Below are positions 24,662 to 32,910 of a stretch of 64,000 bases of DNA, in pieces. The DNA is from Shimia sp047124445 (lineage in GTDB: Bacteria; Pseudomonadota; Alphaproteobacteria; Rhodobacterales; Rhodobacteraceae). Position numbers and translations under genes: made by a program. The notes under the pieces are model-generated. The model was not told the DNA's origin. It saw nothing but the letters and a program-made list of their open reading frames with translations, and searched no databases. The stretch is from assembly GCF_047124445.1 (NCBI RefSeq), contig NZ_CP138921.1, positions 868,001-932,000 of the forward strand, in the 5' to 3' direction. Each line of letters begins with the position of its first letter. Within the stretch, counting starts at the first letter, position 1.

Positions 24662-25585
24662 TTAGACTTTCGCAGGCTGCGCCGAGGCACCGCCGTTTTC
24701 AATGGCCCAATTGGCGTTTGTCTTGATGCCGCCAAGCGGGAAGAAGTGGACCGAGTCGATGTTGAACTCGGGGTTGGCCGCTTTGTGGTTGGCCAGATCG
24801 GTCAGCACCTCAGTTGGTTCATATGGCAGCAGCAGTTTGGACACATCCATAGCGCGTTTTTGCAGTACCTTAAGCGACGGTCCTACGCCACAGGCGATGG
24901 CAAATTTGATCAACGTTTGCAGCTTGGCAGGGCCGGCGATTCCGATGTGGATCGGAATGTCGACGCCTGCCGCTTTCACGCCGTTGGCCCATTCAATGAT
25001 TGGCGCGGCTTCAAACGCGAATTGCGTTGCGATGGCCATTTTGGCGTCAGAGCGCTGGGAGAAGTTCTGCTTCCATTGCAGAGCTGCATCCACGTTGCTG
25101 GTGCCACCGGACGGATCGATGTCTTTGTTGCCTTCCGGATGCCCTGCGATGTGCAGGCGCTCAAAACCAGCTTTGTCAAACAGACCTGTGTCCAGAAGCT
25201 GCATTGAATCCGAGAAATCGCCGTGTGGCTCGGCCACGCCACCGGCCAACATCAGGCCTTGTTTGACGTCGGCTTCGCCCTGATACATGGCGATCCAGTT
25301 TTCCAGCGTGGCTTTGTCTTTGATGATGCGCGCCGGGAAATGGGGCATGACGTCATAGCCTTCGGCCGCAATGCGACGTGCGGTGTCGACCATGTCTTCA
25401 ATGGGCGTGCCTTCGATATGGGCAATGTATACACGTGTGCCAGCAGGCAGGAGCGCGCGGAAGTCTTCCACTTTGGCCGCTGTGCGTGGCATGACCTCAA
25501 TAGAATACCCCTTCAGAAAGGCTTCCATTTCTGGCGTGGTGGTTTTGACCTCCTCGGTCTTGCGCTTGAAATTCAACAAAGCCAT
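24662..25585 (-). CDS. Methylenetetrahydrofolate reductase-like protein
   Basis: A 307-residue protein of the MTHFR family (FAD TIM barrel), which reduces 5,10-methylene- to 5-methyltetrahydrofolate. Recognisable parts are the N-terminal SIEVMPRTAAK, the VMPHFPARIIKD block, and the C-terminal NIDSVHFFPLGGIKTNANW, where FPLGG is typical. It is shorter and more divergent than E. coli MetF. The ATG at 25585 has a strong GGGAGG; an ATG at 25615 overlapping the upstream stop (ATGA) would add ten residues. It sits between the 'virulence factor' gene and the pterin-binding methyltransferase gene, implying a joint role in methyl-group transfer. Confidence 0.85.
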   Translation of the reverse strand: MALLNFKRKTEEVKTTTPEMEAFLKGYSIEVMPRTAAKVEDFRALLPAGTRVYIAHIEGTPIEDMVDTARRIAAEGYDVMPHFPARIIKDKATLENWIAMYQGEADVKQGLMLAGGVAEPHGDFSDSMQLLDTGLFDKAGFERLHIAGHPEGNKDIDPSGGTSNVDAALQWKQNFSQRSDAKMAIATQFAFEAAPIIEWANGVKAAGVDIPIHIGIAGPAKLQTLIKFAIACGVGPSLKVLQKRAMDVSKLLLPYEPTEVLTDLANHKAANPEFNIDSVHFFPLGGIKTNANWAIENGGASAQPAKV

Positions 25586-25611
25586 TGCGGCCTCCCAAAA
25601 AGAGGGGCGTG

Positions 25612-25908
25612 TCATGCCCAGCCTTCATTGTTGATCAGCGCTTTGAGCCGCTCCTGATCAAACTCTGCCTCAAGCCGGGCCACCTCGCTCTCGACGATGG
25701 CACCAGGCTCGCCCTCAACAGGATAGGGATCGCCCTTGCGCCATTCCGCCAGGTAGGCGTCGGTATCCGACGCGCCCACCTTCATTGCCGCACGGTCGAT
25801 GGCCTGTTCAAAGCGTTCAGCCAAAGGTTTTTTTGCGCCGCGGCGCCCTTTGCCCACAATCACTTGAGCAGGAATATCGCGCCAGTAGACAATGGTGACG
25901 TCAGGCAT
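25612..25908 (-). CDS. 'Virulence factor' family protein (PF13769-like)
   Basis: A 98-residue cytoplasmic protein starting TIVYWRDIPAQVIVGKGRRG, the pattern of the small family named virulence factor after a staphylococcal CvfC-type gene. No enzymatic role is established. It heads the three-gene operon with the MTHFR-like and pterin-binding proteins, so a role in folate or corrinoid methyl transfer is a reasonable inference. Confidence 0.8.
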   Translation of the reverse strand: MPDVTIVYWRDIPAQVIVGKGRRGAKKPLAERFEQAIDRAAMKVGASDTDAYLAEWRKGDPYPVEGEPGAIVESEVARLEAEFDQERLKALINNEGWA

Positions 25909-26191
25909 GGGTTTGATTCCTCCGGTATCGGTTCTTCATTCCTAGGACAGGGTTCTCGACCGATTTGGCTCAATTTCGACAATAGGACAGCGTAACGCGA
26001 CCTTGGGGTTTGTTGTGGGGGCTTTGTAGCCAGAGGCAGCCCTGCTTGGCTATGGGGCGGGCTGTGAATTCTTTGCATGAAGAAGATGAGGGGCGGCGGG
26101 TGCCCATCACACGTGAATGTCGCCGAAACGGGATTGCGCGGGGCAGGGGGACGCACTACGTTGAGGGTAACACGAAATGGAGGGCGTAAAG
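25909..26191. other. Divergent intergenic region with two TAGGACAG repeats
   Basis: About 280 bases between divergent genes. TAGGACAG occurs at 25943-25950 and again at 25983-25990, exactly 40 bases apart, on the side of the 'virulence factor' gene. I see no riboswitch fold that I can name and no further gene. Confidence 0.5.
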
Positions 26192-27304
26192 ATGGCGCCC
26201 AAGCGTCCCAAAGGTGCGGGCGCGTTCCCTAAACCGGTTGAGAGCCCCGCGCCGAAACCGTCCGATCCCAGCGCGCTTTATGCCGCGCTGGATCTGGGCA
26301 CTAACAGTTGCCGCATGTTGATTGCCCAGCCAAAGGGCAGTCAGATCCATGTGGTGGACAGCTTTAGCAAGTCTGTCCAACTGGGCTCCGGGCTGGAAAG
26401 CACCGGGAGATTGTCGCGTGGCAGTATGCGGCGCACGATTCAGGCCATGCGCATCTGTCAGCAAAAGCTCAAGCGACACAAAGTCAAAAGCATGCGGCTT
26501 GTGGCAACAGAAGCCTGTCGGCGCGCAAAAAATGCGCGTGAATTTGTGCGGCAGGTGCGGCGCGAAACTGGCTTGCAGTTGGAAATCATCCAGCCGGAGG
26601 AAGAAGCCCGTTTGGCGGTGATCTCCTGCGCGCCTTTGGTGAGCACCAAGACCGAACAGCTTTTGGTGGTGGATATTGGCGGCGGCTCCACGGAGCTGGT
26701 TTGGATGGATCTGACATCGGTGCCACCTCTGGAACGGGCGCGGGCCATCATGCGGTTGCGCAGTGGCTTTCATTCGGCGGACAGTCCCTTTCCGGCGGCC
26801 AAAGTGGTGGATTGGATTTCCGTGCCATTGGGCGTTGCCACGCTGCGCGATCAATTCCGCGACGTGGAAGATGACTCAGCACGTTTTGCCCTGATGAGCT
26901 GGTTCTTTGAGGAAAATCTCAGTGAGTTTGCGCCCTATAAGGACGCGCCGCCGAGCGAAGGCTTCCAGATCATCGGCACCAGCGGTACCGTGACAACGGT
27001 GGCGGCCAGCCATCTAGGTTTACGGCGTTATGACCGGACCAAAGTGGATGGTCTGCGTATGACCAGCGAACAAATCGACAAAGTTATACGCGGGTATCTG
27101 GACCTTGGCCCAAAGGGACGCAGAGCGGACCCACGCATTGGGCAGGACCGGCAGGCCTTGATCATGAGCGGCTCTGCAATTTTGCAGGCGCTTTTACGCT
27201 GCTGGCCCACGGACAGGCTCTCTGTTGCAGACCGCGGCCTCCGCGAAGGCCTACTTTATGCGCAGATGAGCGCGGATGGCGTGCTTGAGGACGGCCCGTT
27301 TTGA
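26192..27304 (+). CDS. Exopolyphosphatase / guanosine pentaphosphate phosphatase family
   Basis: Hydrolyses polyphosphate or pppGpp. The 370 residues show the ASKHA-fold phosphate motifs ALDLGTNSCRMLIA and VVDIGGGSTELVW, and the later GTSGTVTTVAA block. It lacks the long C-terminal HD-like domain of E. coli Ppx, as is common for the short alphaproteobacterial forms. The ATG at 26192 is chosen for the GGAGGGCG upstream; an ATG at 26177 is in frame. rlmE follows after about 70 bases, a pairing common in this group. Confidence 0.92.
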   Translation: MAPKRPKGAGAFPKPVESPAPKPSDPSALYAALDLGTNSCRMLIAQPKGSQIHVVDSFSKSVQLGSGLESTGRLSRGSMRRTIQAMRICQQKLKRHKVKSMRLVATEACRRAKNAREFVRQVRRETGLQLEIIQPEEEARLAVISCAPLVSTKTEQLLVVDIGGGSTELVWMDLTSVPPLERARAIMRLRSGFHSADSPFPAAKVVDWISVPLGVATLRDQFRDVEDDSARFALMSWFFEENLSEFAPYKDAPPSEGFQIIGTSGTVTTVAASHLGLRRYDRTKVDGLRMTSEQIDKVIRGYLDLGPKGRRADPRIGQDRQALIMSGSAILQALLRCWPTDRLSVADRGLREGLLYAQMSADGVLEDGPF

Positions 27305-27373
27305 ACCGGTGGCCCTTGAGCACAGCGCAAAAATGACTATTAGGCTTTGTTTCAAAGCAATGTGGTGACGGAA

Positions 27374-28090
27374 ATGGCCAAGAAACCTACCGGTAAAAAT
27401 ACTTCGGGACGTGGACAGCGGGATTTGACCATTAAGGTGAAGTCTGCGCGCGGGCGAAAACTGTCATCCACACGGTGGTTGCAGCGTCAACTCAATGACC
27501 CCTATGTGGCCCGCGCCAAGGCCGAAGGCTATCGCGGACGCGCGGCGTTCAAGATCATGGAGCTGGACGACAAATTCCGCTTTCTGGTTCCGGGGGCGAG
27601 GGTGGTAGACCTTGGCTGTGCGCCGGGCGGTTGGCTGCAAGTAGCGGTTCCTCGCATCAATGCTCTGGGTGAAAAGTCCGGCAAGAAAGTTGGCACCTTG
27701 TTGGGCATCGACTTGCAGGAAGTTGAAGCGGTCGCCGGCGCGGATATTCACCAGCTCGACTTCATGGACGAAGGTGCAGACGACAAGGTCAAGGAATGGC
27801 TGGGTGGCAAGGCCGATGTTGTGATGAGCGACATGGCGGCATCTAGCTCCGGTCACAAGCAGACCGACCACCTCAAAATCATGGCGTTGTGTGAAACTGC
27901 TGCCTATTTCGCCTTTGATGTGCTGGAAGAGGGCGGCACCTTTGTGGCGAAAGTTCTGGCTGGTGGCGCGGAAGGGGAGCTTCAGAAGCTGTTGAAGCAG
28001 AAGTTCACCAAGGTTGCCAATGTGAAACCACCGAGCAGTCGTTCCGACAGCTCGGAGAAGTTCGTTGTCGCGACTGGGTTTAGGGGCTGA
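27374..28090 (+). CDS. rlmE: 23S rRNA (uridine-2552-2'-O)-methyltransferase
   Basis: Methylates U2552 of 23S rRNA late in 50S assembly (RrmJ/FtsJ family). The 238-residue protein has an N-terminal basic extension, the SAM motif VVDLGCAPGGWLQVA, and the K-D-K-E catalytic tetrad in RAAFKIMELD, MSDMA, VAKVLAGG and SSEKFVVA. The ATG at 27374 gives the usual N-terminus; a TTG at 27347 is the other option. Confidence 0.94.
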   Translation: MAKKPTGKNTSGRGQRDLTIKVKSARGRKLSSTRWLQRQLNDPYVARAKAEGYRGRAAFKIMELDDKFRFLVPGARVVDLGCAPGGWLQVAVPRINALGEKSGKKVGTLLGIDLQEVEAVAGADIHQLDFMDEGADDKVKEWLGGKADVVMSDMAASSSGHKQTDHLKIMALCETAAYFAFDVLEEGGTFVAKVLAGGAEGELQKLLKQKFTKVANVKPPSSRSDSSEKFVVATGFRG

Positions 28091-28098
28091 CCAATCGG

Positions 28099-28329
28099 TC
28101 AGCTCGCGCGTAGCAGAGAGTTTGACGCGGATTTCAGCATCCGATCAGCGTTGAACTCAAATTCTACTTCCAGTGAATCAGGGCGTTTGGCTTGAACCTT
28201 TGGTTTTGGCGCAACTTGCACCACGTTGGCCGGCTTTTTCTTTGCTGCGAGGTTCTGCTGACGGATCAGCTCCCATAGGCGGGCATGACGGGACGGCTCT
28301 GCGGCCGCAGCTTGAGGCGCGTGATACAT
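28099..28329 (-). CDS. Small basic protein of unknown function (76 aa)
   Basis: A 76-residue protein, lysine- and alanine-rich in the middle, ending in FEFNADRMLKSASNSLLRAS. No domain is recognised. The start is supported by AAGGAGA eight bases upstream. It converges on rlmE, with eight bases between the stops. Confidence 0.6.
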   Translation of the reverse strand: MYHAPQAAAAEPSRHARLWELIRQQNLAAKKKPANVVQVAPKPKVQAKRPDSLEVEFEFNADRMLKSASNSLLRAS

Positions 28330-28450
28330 TGGATGTCTCCTTAGGCAGCTGGTGTGGCCAAGAGTTTGCAGAAAAGGCCACAGACTAGCTATGCGCGCCG
28401 CCTGTGGTCAAAGTGGCGCGCAATTGTGGAGATTTTGGGGAATTGGAACC

Positions 28451-29356
28451 TTAGAGGCCGCGGGCGCGATCTTCAGCGGTGTCGTTGCCCGCGCCACGCC
28501 AGCGGTTGTGGGTCCACATCCATTGGCCGGGATGTTTGCGTACCTGCGCTTCCAGACTGTCGTTCAGCAGCTGGGTCATCTCCTGCGCGTTGGTGTGTGG
28601 AATAGGCGCTTCCGTTTCAATCACAAAGCTGCCGTCCGGCTGGCGGATGCCGTAGCAGGGCACAAGATCAACGCCGTACTTCAGCGCCAGTTCCGCGGCG
28701 GATTCGGCTGTGCGCGCAGGTTTGCCCATGAAGTCATAGATCGGGGCGCCATTGATGCGCTGGTCATGCACGATGCCGACAAACCCGCCGCCACGCAGGT
28801 GCTTCAGCATGCTGGACATGCCGCGACGCCCGCGCTCAAACATCGGTTCGCCAAAATCGGCCATGGCGGCCACGTAGTGTTCGTTGAAGTAGGGGTTGGA
28901 CATACGCTTATAGAGCACACCAATCGGCATACCACGGGACAGGAAGGACCCGCGCACAGCCAGATAGTTACCGAAGTGTCCTGTAACCAAAAGCACGCCC
29001 TTGCCGTCTTTGTGGGCTTGCTCAATCACCGCGTTGCCAGGGCCGTTTACCGGCGCAGCGGCGGCGCGCTCCTGAAATTCCTGGCCGGAGTAGGTCTCCA
29101 TCAACATCCGCCCCATCGAATGAGCCGCCTGATGCACAATCTCTTCGCGCTGTGACTTGGACAGCTCGGGCATCACCAGATCCAGGTTGGCACGGATGCG
29201 GCGCCGGTTGCCCGACAGCGGGGCTATCACATGATCCGCCAGCCAGCCAACGGTGTTCATGCGGGTTTCATAAGGCAGCGTGCGCATCATGGACAAAAAG
29301 CCCCGAATGATGGCGTCGCTCAGCTTGTAGCCAAAATCGTTCTTGGAAGTGCTCAT
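28451..29356 (-). CDS. Lipid A biosynthesis lauroyl-type acyltransferase (LpxL/HtrB family)
   Basis: Adds a secondary acyl chain to lipid A at the inner membrane. The 301 residues contain the family core TGHFGNYLAVRGSFLSRG with the catalytic histidine of the HX4(D/E)-like motif, then GVLYKRMSNPYFNE and the VGIVHDQR block. The usual N-terminal membrane anchor is weak. The ATG at 29356 is the natural start; the frame is open well upstream without family match. Its place beside neuA and waaA suggests a local cluster for lipopolysaccharide. Confidence 0.88.
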   Translation of the reverse strand: MSTSKNDFGYKLSDAIIRGFLSMMRTLPYETRMNTVGWLADHVIAPLSGNRRRIRANLDLVMPELSKSQREEIVHQAAHSMGRMLMETYSGQEFQERAAAAPVNGPGNAVIEQAHKDGKGVLLVTGHFGNYLAVRGSFLSRGMPIGVLYKRMSNPYFNEHYVAAMADFGEPMFERGRRGMSSMLKHLRGGGFVGIVHDQRINGAPIYDFMGKPARTAESAAELALKYGVDLVPCYGIRQPDGSFVIETEAPIPHTNAQEMTQLLNDSLEAQVRKHPGQWMWTHNRWRGAGNDTAEDRARGL

Positions 29357-29574
29357 CTGCTGCCTGCGTCCTGCATGTTCTACGTCATTGTGTCGCGCGT
29401 TACTTAAGTTTCCAAGACCTGCGGCGCAAGCGGGATGCGGCAAATTGCGATTGCACCACCGCGAGGTGCATCGTAACACCGAGGGAAAGCCCTGTCCGGC
29501 CACTATGCGGCTGTGGTGGGCGGTACTTAGCTGGAATGGCGTGCTTTTGCGGTGCGTCGAGAGGGGAACGACAC

Positions 29575-30279
29575 ATGATTCTTGGACACATCGGCGCGCG
29601 CAGAGGCTCTAAAGGCGTGCCAGGCAAGAATTTTCGCGAGATCCAAGGCAAGCCACTGATTGATTGGTCTTTGGATATGTTGTTTGCACATCCGCAAGTA
29701 GACGCCGTGGTGGTCTCGACGGACGATGACGAGGTCTACGCGCACGCCATTGCGAAGGGCGCTTTGGAGATTGGGTTGCGTCCCGCGGAACTGGCGACCG
29801 ACACTGCGCCGAAGTGGGGCGTATGGCAGCATGCGCTGGCGGCCAGCGAGCAGGCGTTAGGCCAACAGGTGTCTGCGTTTTTGGATCTGGATTGCACAAA
29901 CCCATTGCGGGTTCCGGAGGACATCACCGGGGCGCTGTCTCTATATGAAACCGAGCGACCCGACATGGTGATGAGCGTGTGTGAGGCACGTAAAAACCCA
30001 TATTTCAATCTGGTCGAGCCAGATGACAGTGGGGCGCTTCAGGTGTGCAAAAAGCTGCCAGGTGGCGTTTGGGCTCGTCAGTCAGCGCCCAAAGTCTATG
30101 AGCACGTCGGCTGTGTTTATGTGGTGGCACCGGAATATTTGCGGACAGCCAAGACCATTTACGAAGGGCGGGTTTTGCCGTTTGAAATCCCTTCCATTCG
30201 CGGTTTTGACATCGACGAGCCGCATGATTTTGGGTTGGTGCAGTATCTGCTTGGCGAGTTGAACGCGGGCCGCCTTTAG
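29575..30279 (+). CDS. neuA: CMP-nonulosonic acid cytidylyltransferase (acylneuraminate type)
   Basis: Activates a sialic-acid-like sugar with CTP. The 234 residues match CMP-sialic acid synthetases: ARRGSKGVPGKN (CTP-binding loop, from about residue 7), DWSLDML, STDDDEVYAHA, DLDCTNPLR and FEIPSIRGFDIDEPHDFGL at the end. The ATG at 29575 has GAGGGGAA upstream. Whether the sugar is neuraminate, legionaminate or pseudaminate cannot be told. Its stop interlocks with the waaA stop on the other strand. Confidence 0.9.
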   Translation: MILGHIGARRGSKGVPGKNFREIQGKPLIDWSLDMLFAHPQVDAVVVSTDDDEVYAHAIAKGALEIGLRPAELATDTAPKWGVWQHALAASEQALGQQVSAFLDLDCTNPLRVPEDITGALSLYETERPDMVMSVCEARKNPYFNLVEPDDSGALQVCKKLPGGVWARQSAPKVYEHVGCVYVVAPEYLRTAKTIYEGRVLPFEIPSIRGFDIDEPHDFGLVQYLLGELNAGRL

Positions 30280-31604
30280 GTTTGAGATTTCGCCGCTGCG
30301 AGCGCGCGTGGCAGCGCGTGCAGCAGTTTCTGCGTGCCACCCGCATGGGCCTCAAAGAAGGCGTCGATTGCGGCCTCAGATGGTGTAAAGCCGCCGGAAA
30401 GCGCTTCTGCCAAAGCGTTTGCATCAGCTTTTGCACAGGCCACACCGGCGGCCTTTGCCTCTTCAAACGGGTATTCGATGGTCCAGGTTTCAGGTCCGGT
30501 GATCACCGGCTTTTTGAGTGCCAACGGCTCGATGATGTTGTGCGCACCTGCTGGCACAAAACCGCCGCCGACCACAGATTTGTCGGCCATGGAAAGATAG
30601 AAATACATCTCCCCCAGACTGTCGCCAAAGAAGATGTCGGGCTGCGCTTGCGGCGCCGGAGTGTCCGAGATGGTTTCGGCGGAAATTGCTTCTGGCAAAG
30701 CAGATGAGCGACGCAGAACATCAAAGCCTTCAGCGACCAGCATGTTGTGAATTTCGTCAAACCGCTCGGGGCGACGGGGCACATAGACAAACAACGGCTT
30801 AGGGCCGGAAGTTGCCAGCATCCTTTTCATCGTAGCGATGTAAAGCGCGTCTTCGCCTTCCACGGTGGATCCAAAGGTCACAACCGGGCGCTTAGCAGCC
30901 CCAATCCATTCACGCGCTATTGGACCGGCCGCCGTCAAGTGCGGCGGAATGGGTTGGTCAAAGCGCAGCTCGCCGGTGACGTGGATATTGGGCACGTTGA
31001 CGGCGGCAAAGCGCTCCGCTTGCAAGTCGGACTTCACAAAGGCCCCGGCAAACTGGGCCATAACGGCGGGCCGCAATCCAAGTGACTTTTGGTCTTTGAC
31101 GATGGATTTGGAGGGATATTGCGCATTGCACATGAAGAGCGGCACGCCCGCGCGTTTGGACGCCATCACCATGCGCGGCCAGATTTCAATCTCCATGACG
31201 AGACCAAACTTAGGCCTGAAGGTTTTGAAAAACCCAGCAAACGCCCAGGAAGTTTCAAAAGGCACCCAGACGGTCTGCAACTGGCCATTGGCAATGGCGT
31301 CCGCAAACACGGCCTGCGTCTCCCGCCGGCCAGCCGGGGTGAACTGTGTCACGACAACCTTCTCGCCTTGATCCAAAAACGCTTGGATCAGCGGCACCGC
31401 GCTGCGCAACTCGCCGAGCGACACCGCATGTACCCAAACAGGGCCACGCATTGGCGTTTTGTAGCGGCCAAACCGTTCTCTCAGATGTTGGCTGTAAAGT
31501 GCATCTTTGCGACCACGGCGAAGCAAGTAGACAAGCACCAGCGGCAAGAAGAGATGCCACAGGAGTGACCAAAACCCGAGAAAGGCACGTAGTTTCAGGG
31601 GCAT
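30276..31604 (-). CDS. waaA: 3-deoxy-D-manno-octulosonic acid (Kdo) transferase
   Basis: Transfers Kdo from CMP-Kdo to lipid A precursor. The 442 residues begin with one membrane segment (residues 10-28). They show the GT30 signature HAVSLGELRSAVPLI with the catalytic glutamate, MEIEIWPRMV, the CMP-binding block VTFGSTVEGED, and the C-terminal VVGGGFVPAGAHNIIEPLALKKP-type block (in two parts). It lies among nonulosonic acid genes. Confidence 0.95.
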   Translation of the reverse strand: MPLKLRAFLGFWSLLWHLFLPLVLVYLLRRGRKDALYSQHLRERFGRYKTPMRGPVWVHAVSLGELRSAVPLIQAFLDQGEKVVVTQFTPAGRRETQAVFADAIANGQLQTVWVPFETSWAFAGFFKTFRPKFGLVMEIEIWPRMVMASKRAGVPLFMCNAQYPSKSIVKDQKSLGLRPAVMAQFAGAFVKSDLQAERFAAVNVPNIHVTGELRFDQPIPPHLTAAGPIAREWIGAAKRPVVTFGSTVEGEDALYIATMKRMLATSGPKPLFVYVPRRPERFDEIHNMLVAEGFDVLRRSSALPEAISAETISDTPAPQAQPDIFFGDSLGEMYFYLSMADKSVVGGGFVPAGAHNIIEPLALKKPVITGPETWTIEYPFEEAKAAGVACAKADANALAEALSGGFTPSEAAIDAFFEAHAGGTQKLLHALPRALAAAKSQT

Positions 31605-31662
31605 GGGGTTCGTTCCTAATTTGCAAGGCGCTGAGGCGCAGGATCAGCGTATTGATACGGAT

Positions 31663-32784
31663 CTAGGTGAGGTCATGGAAGGCTTTCTGCAAGCCTTGGG
31701 TCCAGAAGCGCGCATCCTGCAGGGTTTCCACAAAACGCTCAGCGGCGCGGCCTTCGCCAAAGCCGGTGTGCGGCGCGTGGCGGTGGCCCCATTCGTTGGA
31801 CAGGAATGCATCAATAGTAGTTCGGTCACTGGCGGCACAGCTGAAGACAGAGCCGGATTGCGCGCGGTTGGTCTGGCGGGTGCCGATGTCCAGCGAAGGC
31901 AAACCAAGAAACGGCGCTTCGCGTACACCAGCGGAAGAGTTGCCCACCATACAGGCCGCGTTTTTCATCAGCTCTGAAAAGTGGTTGAACCGCATCGACG
32001 GGAACTGGCGAAAGCGATCCGCAGGCAATCTGTCGAGCACCGCAAAAATATCCTCTGATCCGGGGTCGTTGTTTGGTGCGATCACAATGAAGTTGCGCCC
32101 GGAGGCTTCCAGCGCATCAAACAGATCCTGCGCCTGCGCGCCCATGGTGGCCTGTTCTGAGGTCACAGGGTGAAAAGTCACCAGGCCAAAATCTTCAAAG
32201 GCGATGTCGTAGTGGTTTTTGACCTCATCCAAAGTCACACCAGATGCGCCGGCGTGAAAATCCAACTCCGGAGAGCCAATCACATGGATCGCACCTTCCG
32301 GTTCGCCCATAGCCATTGCGCGGCGTTTGGCGTCGTCTGAACTGACAAAATGGTGGCTGGCCAGTTTGGTGTTACAGTGGCGATAGATTTCATCAATGGT
32401 GCCAGAGACTTCGCCACCTTCGATGTGAGCGCAGGGGATGTAGTTGGTTGCGGCCACCAATGCGCCGGCAAGGGCTTCGATCCGGTCCCCATGCACAACA
32501 ACAAGATCGGGGCGCGTCTCTGTCACATAGTCTGAGAAGCCTGTCACGGTCTTGGCGAGAACGATGTCCTGCGGATCGCCGGGGCGTTGGTTGAGAAACT
32601 CGTGCTTGGTGACGCCCGGCATACGATGCACTTCGATCTTGGTGCGCCCATAGCGCTCCAGCATGTGCATGCCAGTGATGAAAAAAGTAACATCAAAACC
32701 AGCATCGCGCGCGGCAACTGCCAAAGGTTCAAGCTTGCCGAAATCGGCGCGGGTGCCGGTGAGAAAGAGGATCGAATGAGTCAT
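31663..32784 (-). CDS. neuC: UDP-N-acetylglucosamine 2-epimerase (hydrolysing)
   Basis: Makes ManNAc (or a 6-deoxy analogue) from the nucleotide sugar for nonulosonic acid synthesis. The 373 residues start with LFLTGTRADFGKLEPL, the typical NeuC/WecB N-terminus. VHGDRIEALAGALVA, HIEGGEVSGTIDE, VTFHPVTSEQ and VGNSSAGVREAPFLGLPSLDIGTRQ follow. Paired with neuB and neuA in the window, so the whole route from UDP-sugar to CMP-nonulosonate is present. Confidence 0.93.
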   Translation of the reverse strand: MTHSILFLTGTRADFGKLEPLAVAARDAGFDVTFFITGMHMLERYGRTKIEVHRMPGVTKHEFLNQRPGDPQDIVLAKTVTGFSDYVTETRPDLVVVHGDRIEALAGALVAATNYIPCAHIEGGEVSGTIDEIYRHCNTKLASHHFVSSDDAKRRAMAMGEPEGAIHVIGSPELDFHAGASGVTLDEVKNHYDIAFEDFGLVTFHPVTSEQATMGAQAQDLFDALEASGRNFIVIAPNNDPGSEDIFAVLDRLPADRFRQFPSMRFNHFSELMKNAACMVGNSSAGVREAPFLGLPSLDIGTRQTNRAQSGSVFSCAASDRTTIDAFLSNEWGHRHAPHTGFGEGRAAERFVETLQDARFWTQGLQKAFHDLT

Positions 32785-32910
32785 AAGCCTTGATCCCCGA
32801 TTTCGCCAATCAGGGCAACCGCTACCTGCGGTGACAGGATTTGCTGCTTTTGTTTTTGCGGGGAGTCGCTTAAGTCGAAATGGCTATATGCGCAGATGCG
32901 GGAAATGTTC

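Noticed and set aside
25909..26191. SAM, SAH or cobalamin riboswitch upstream of the methyl-transfer operon
   Set aside because: None of the conserved cores I know could be found in the region on either strand.
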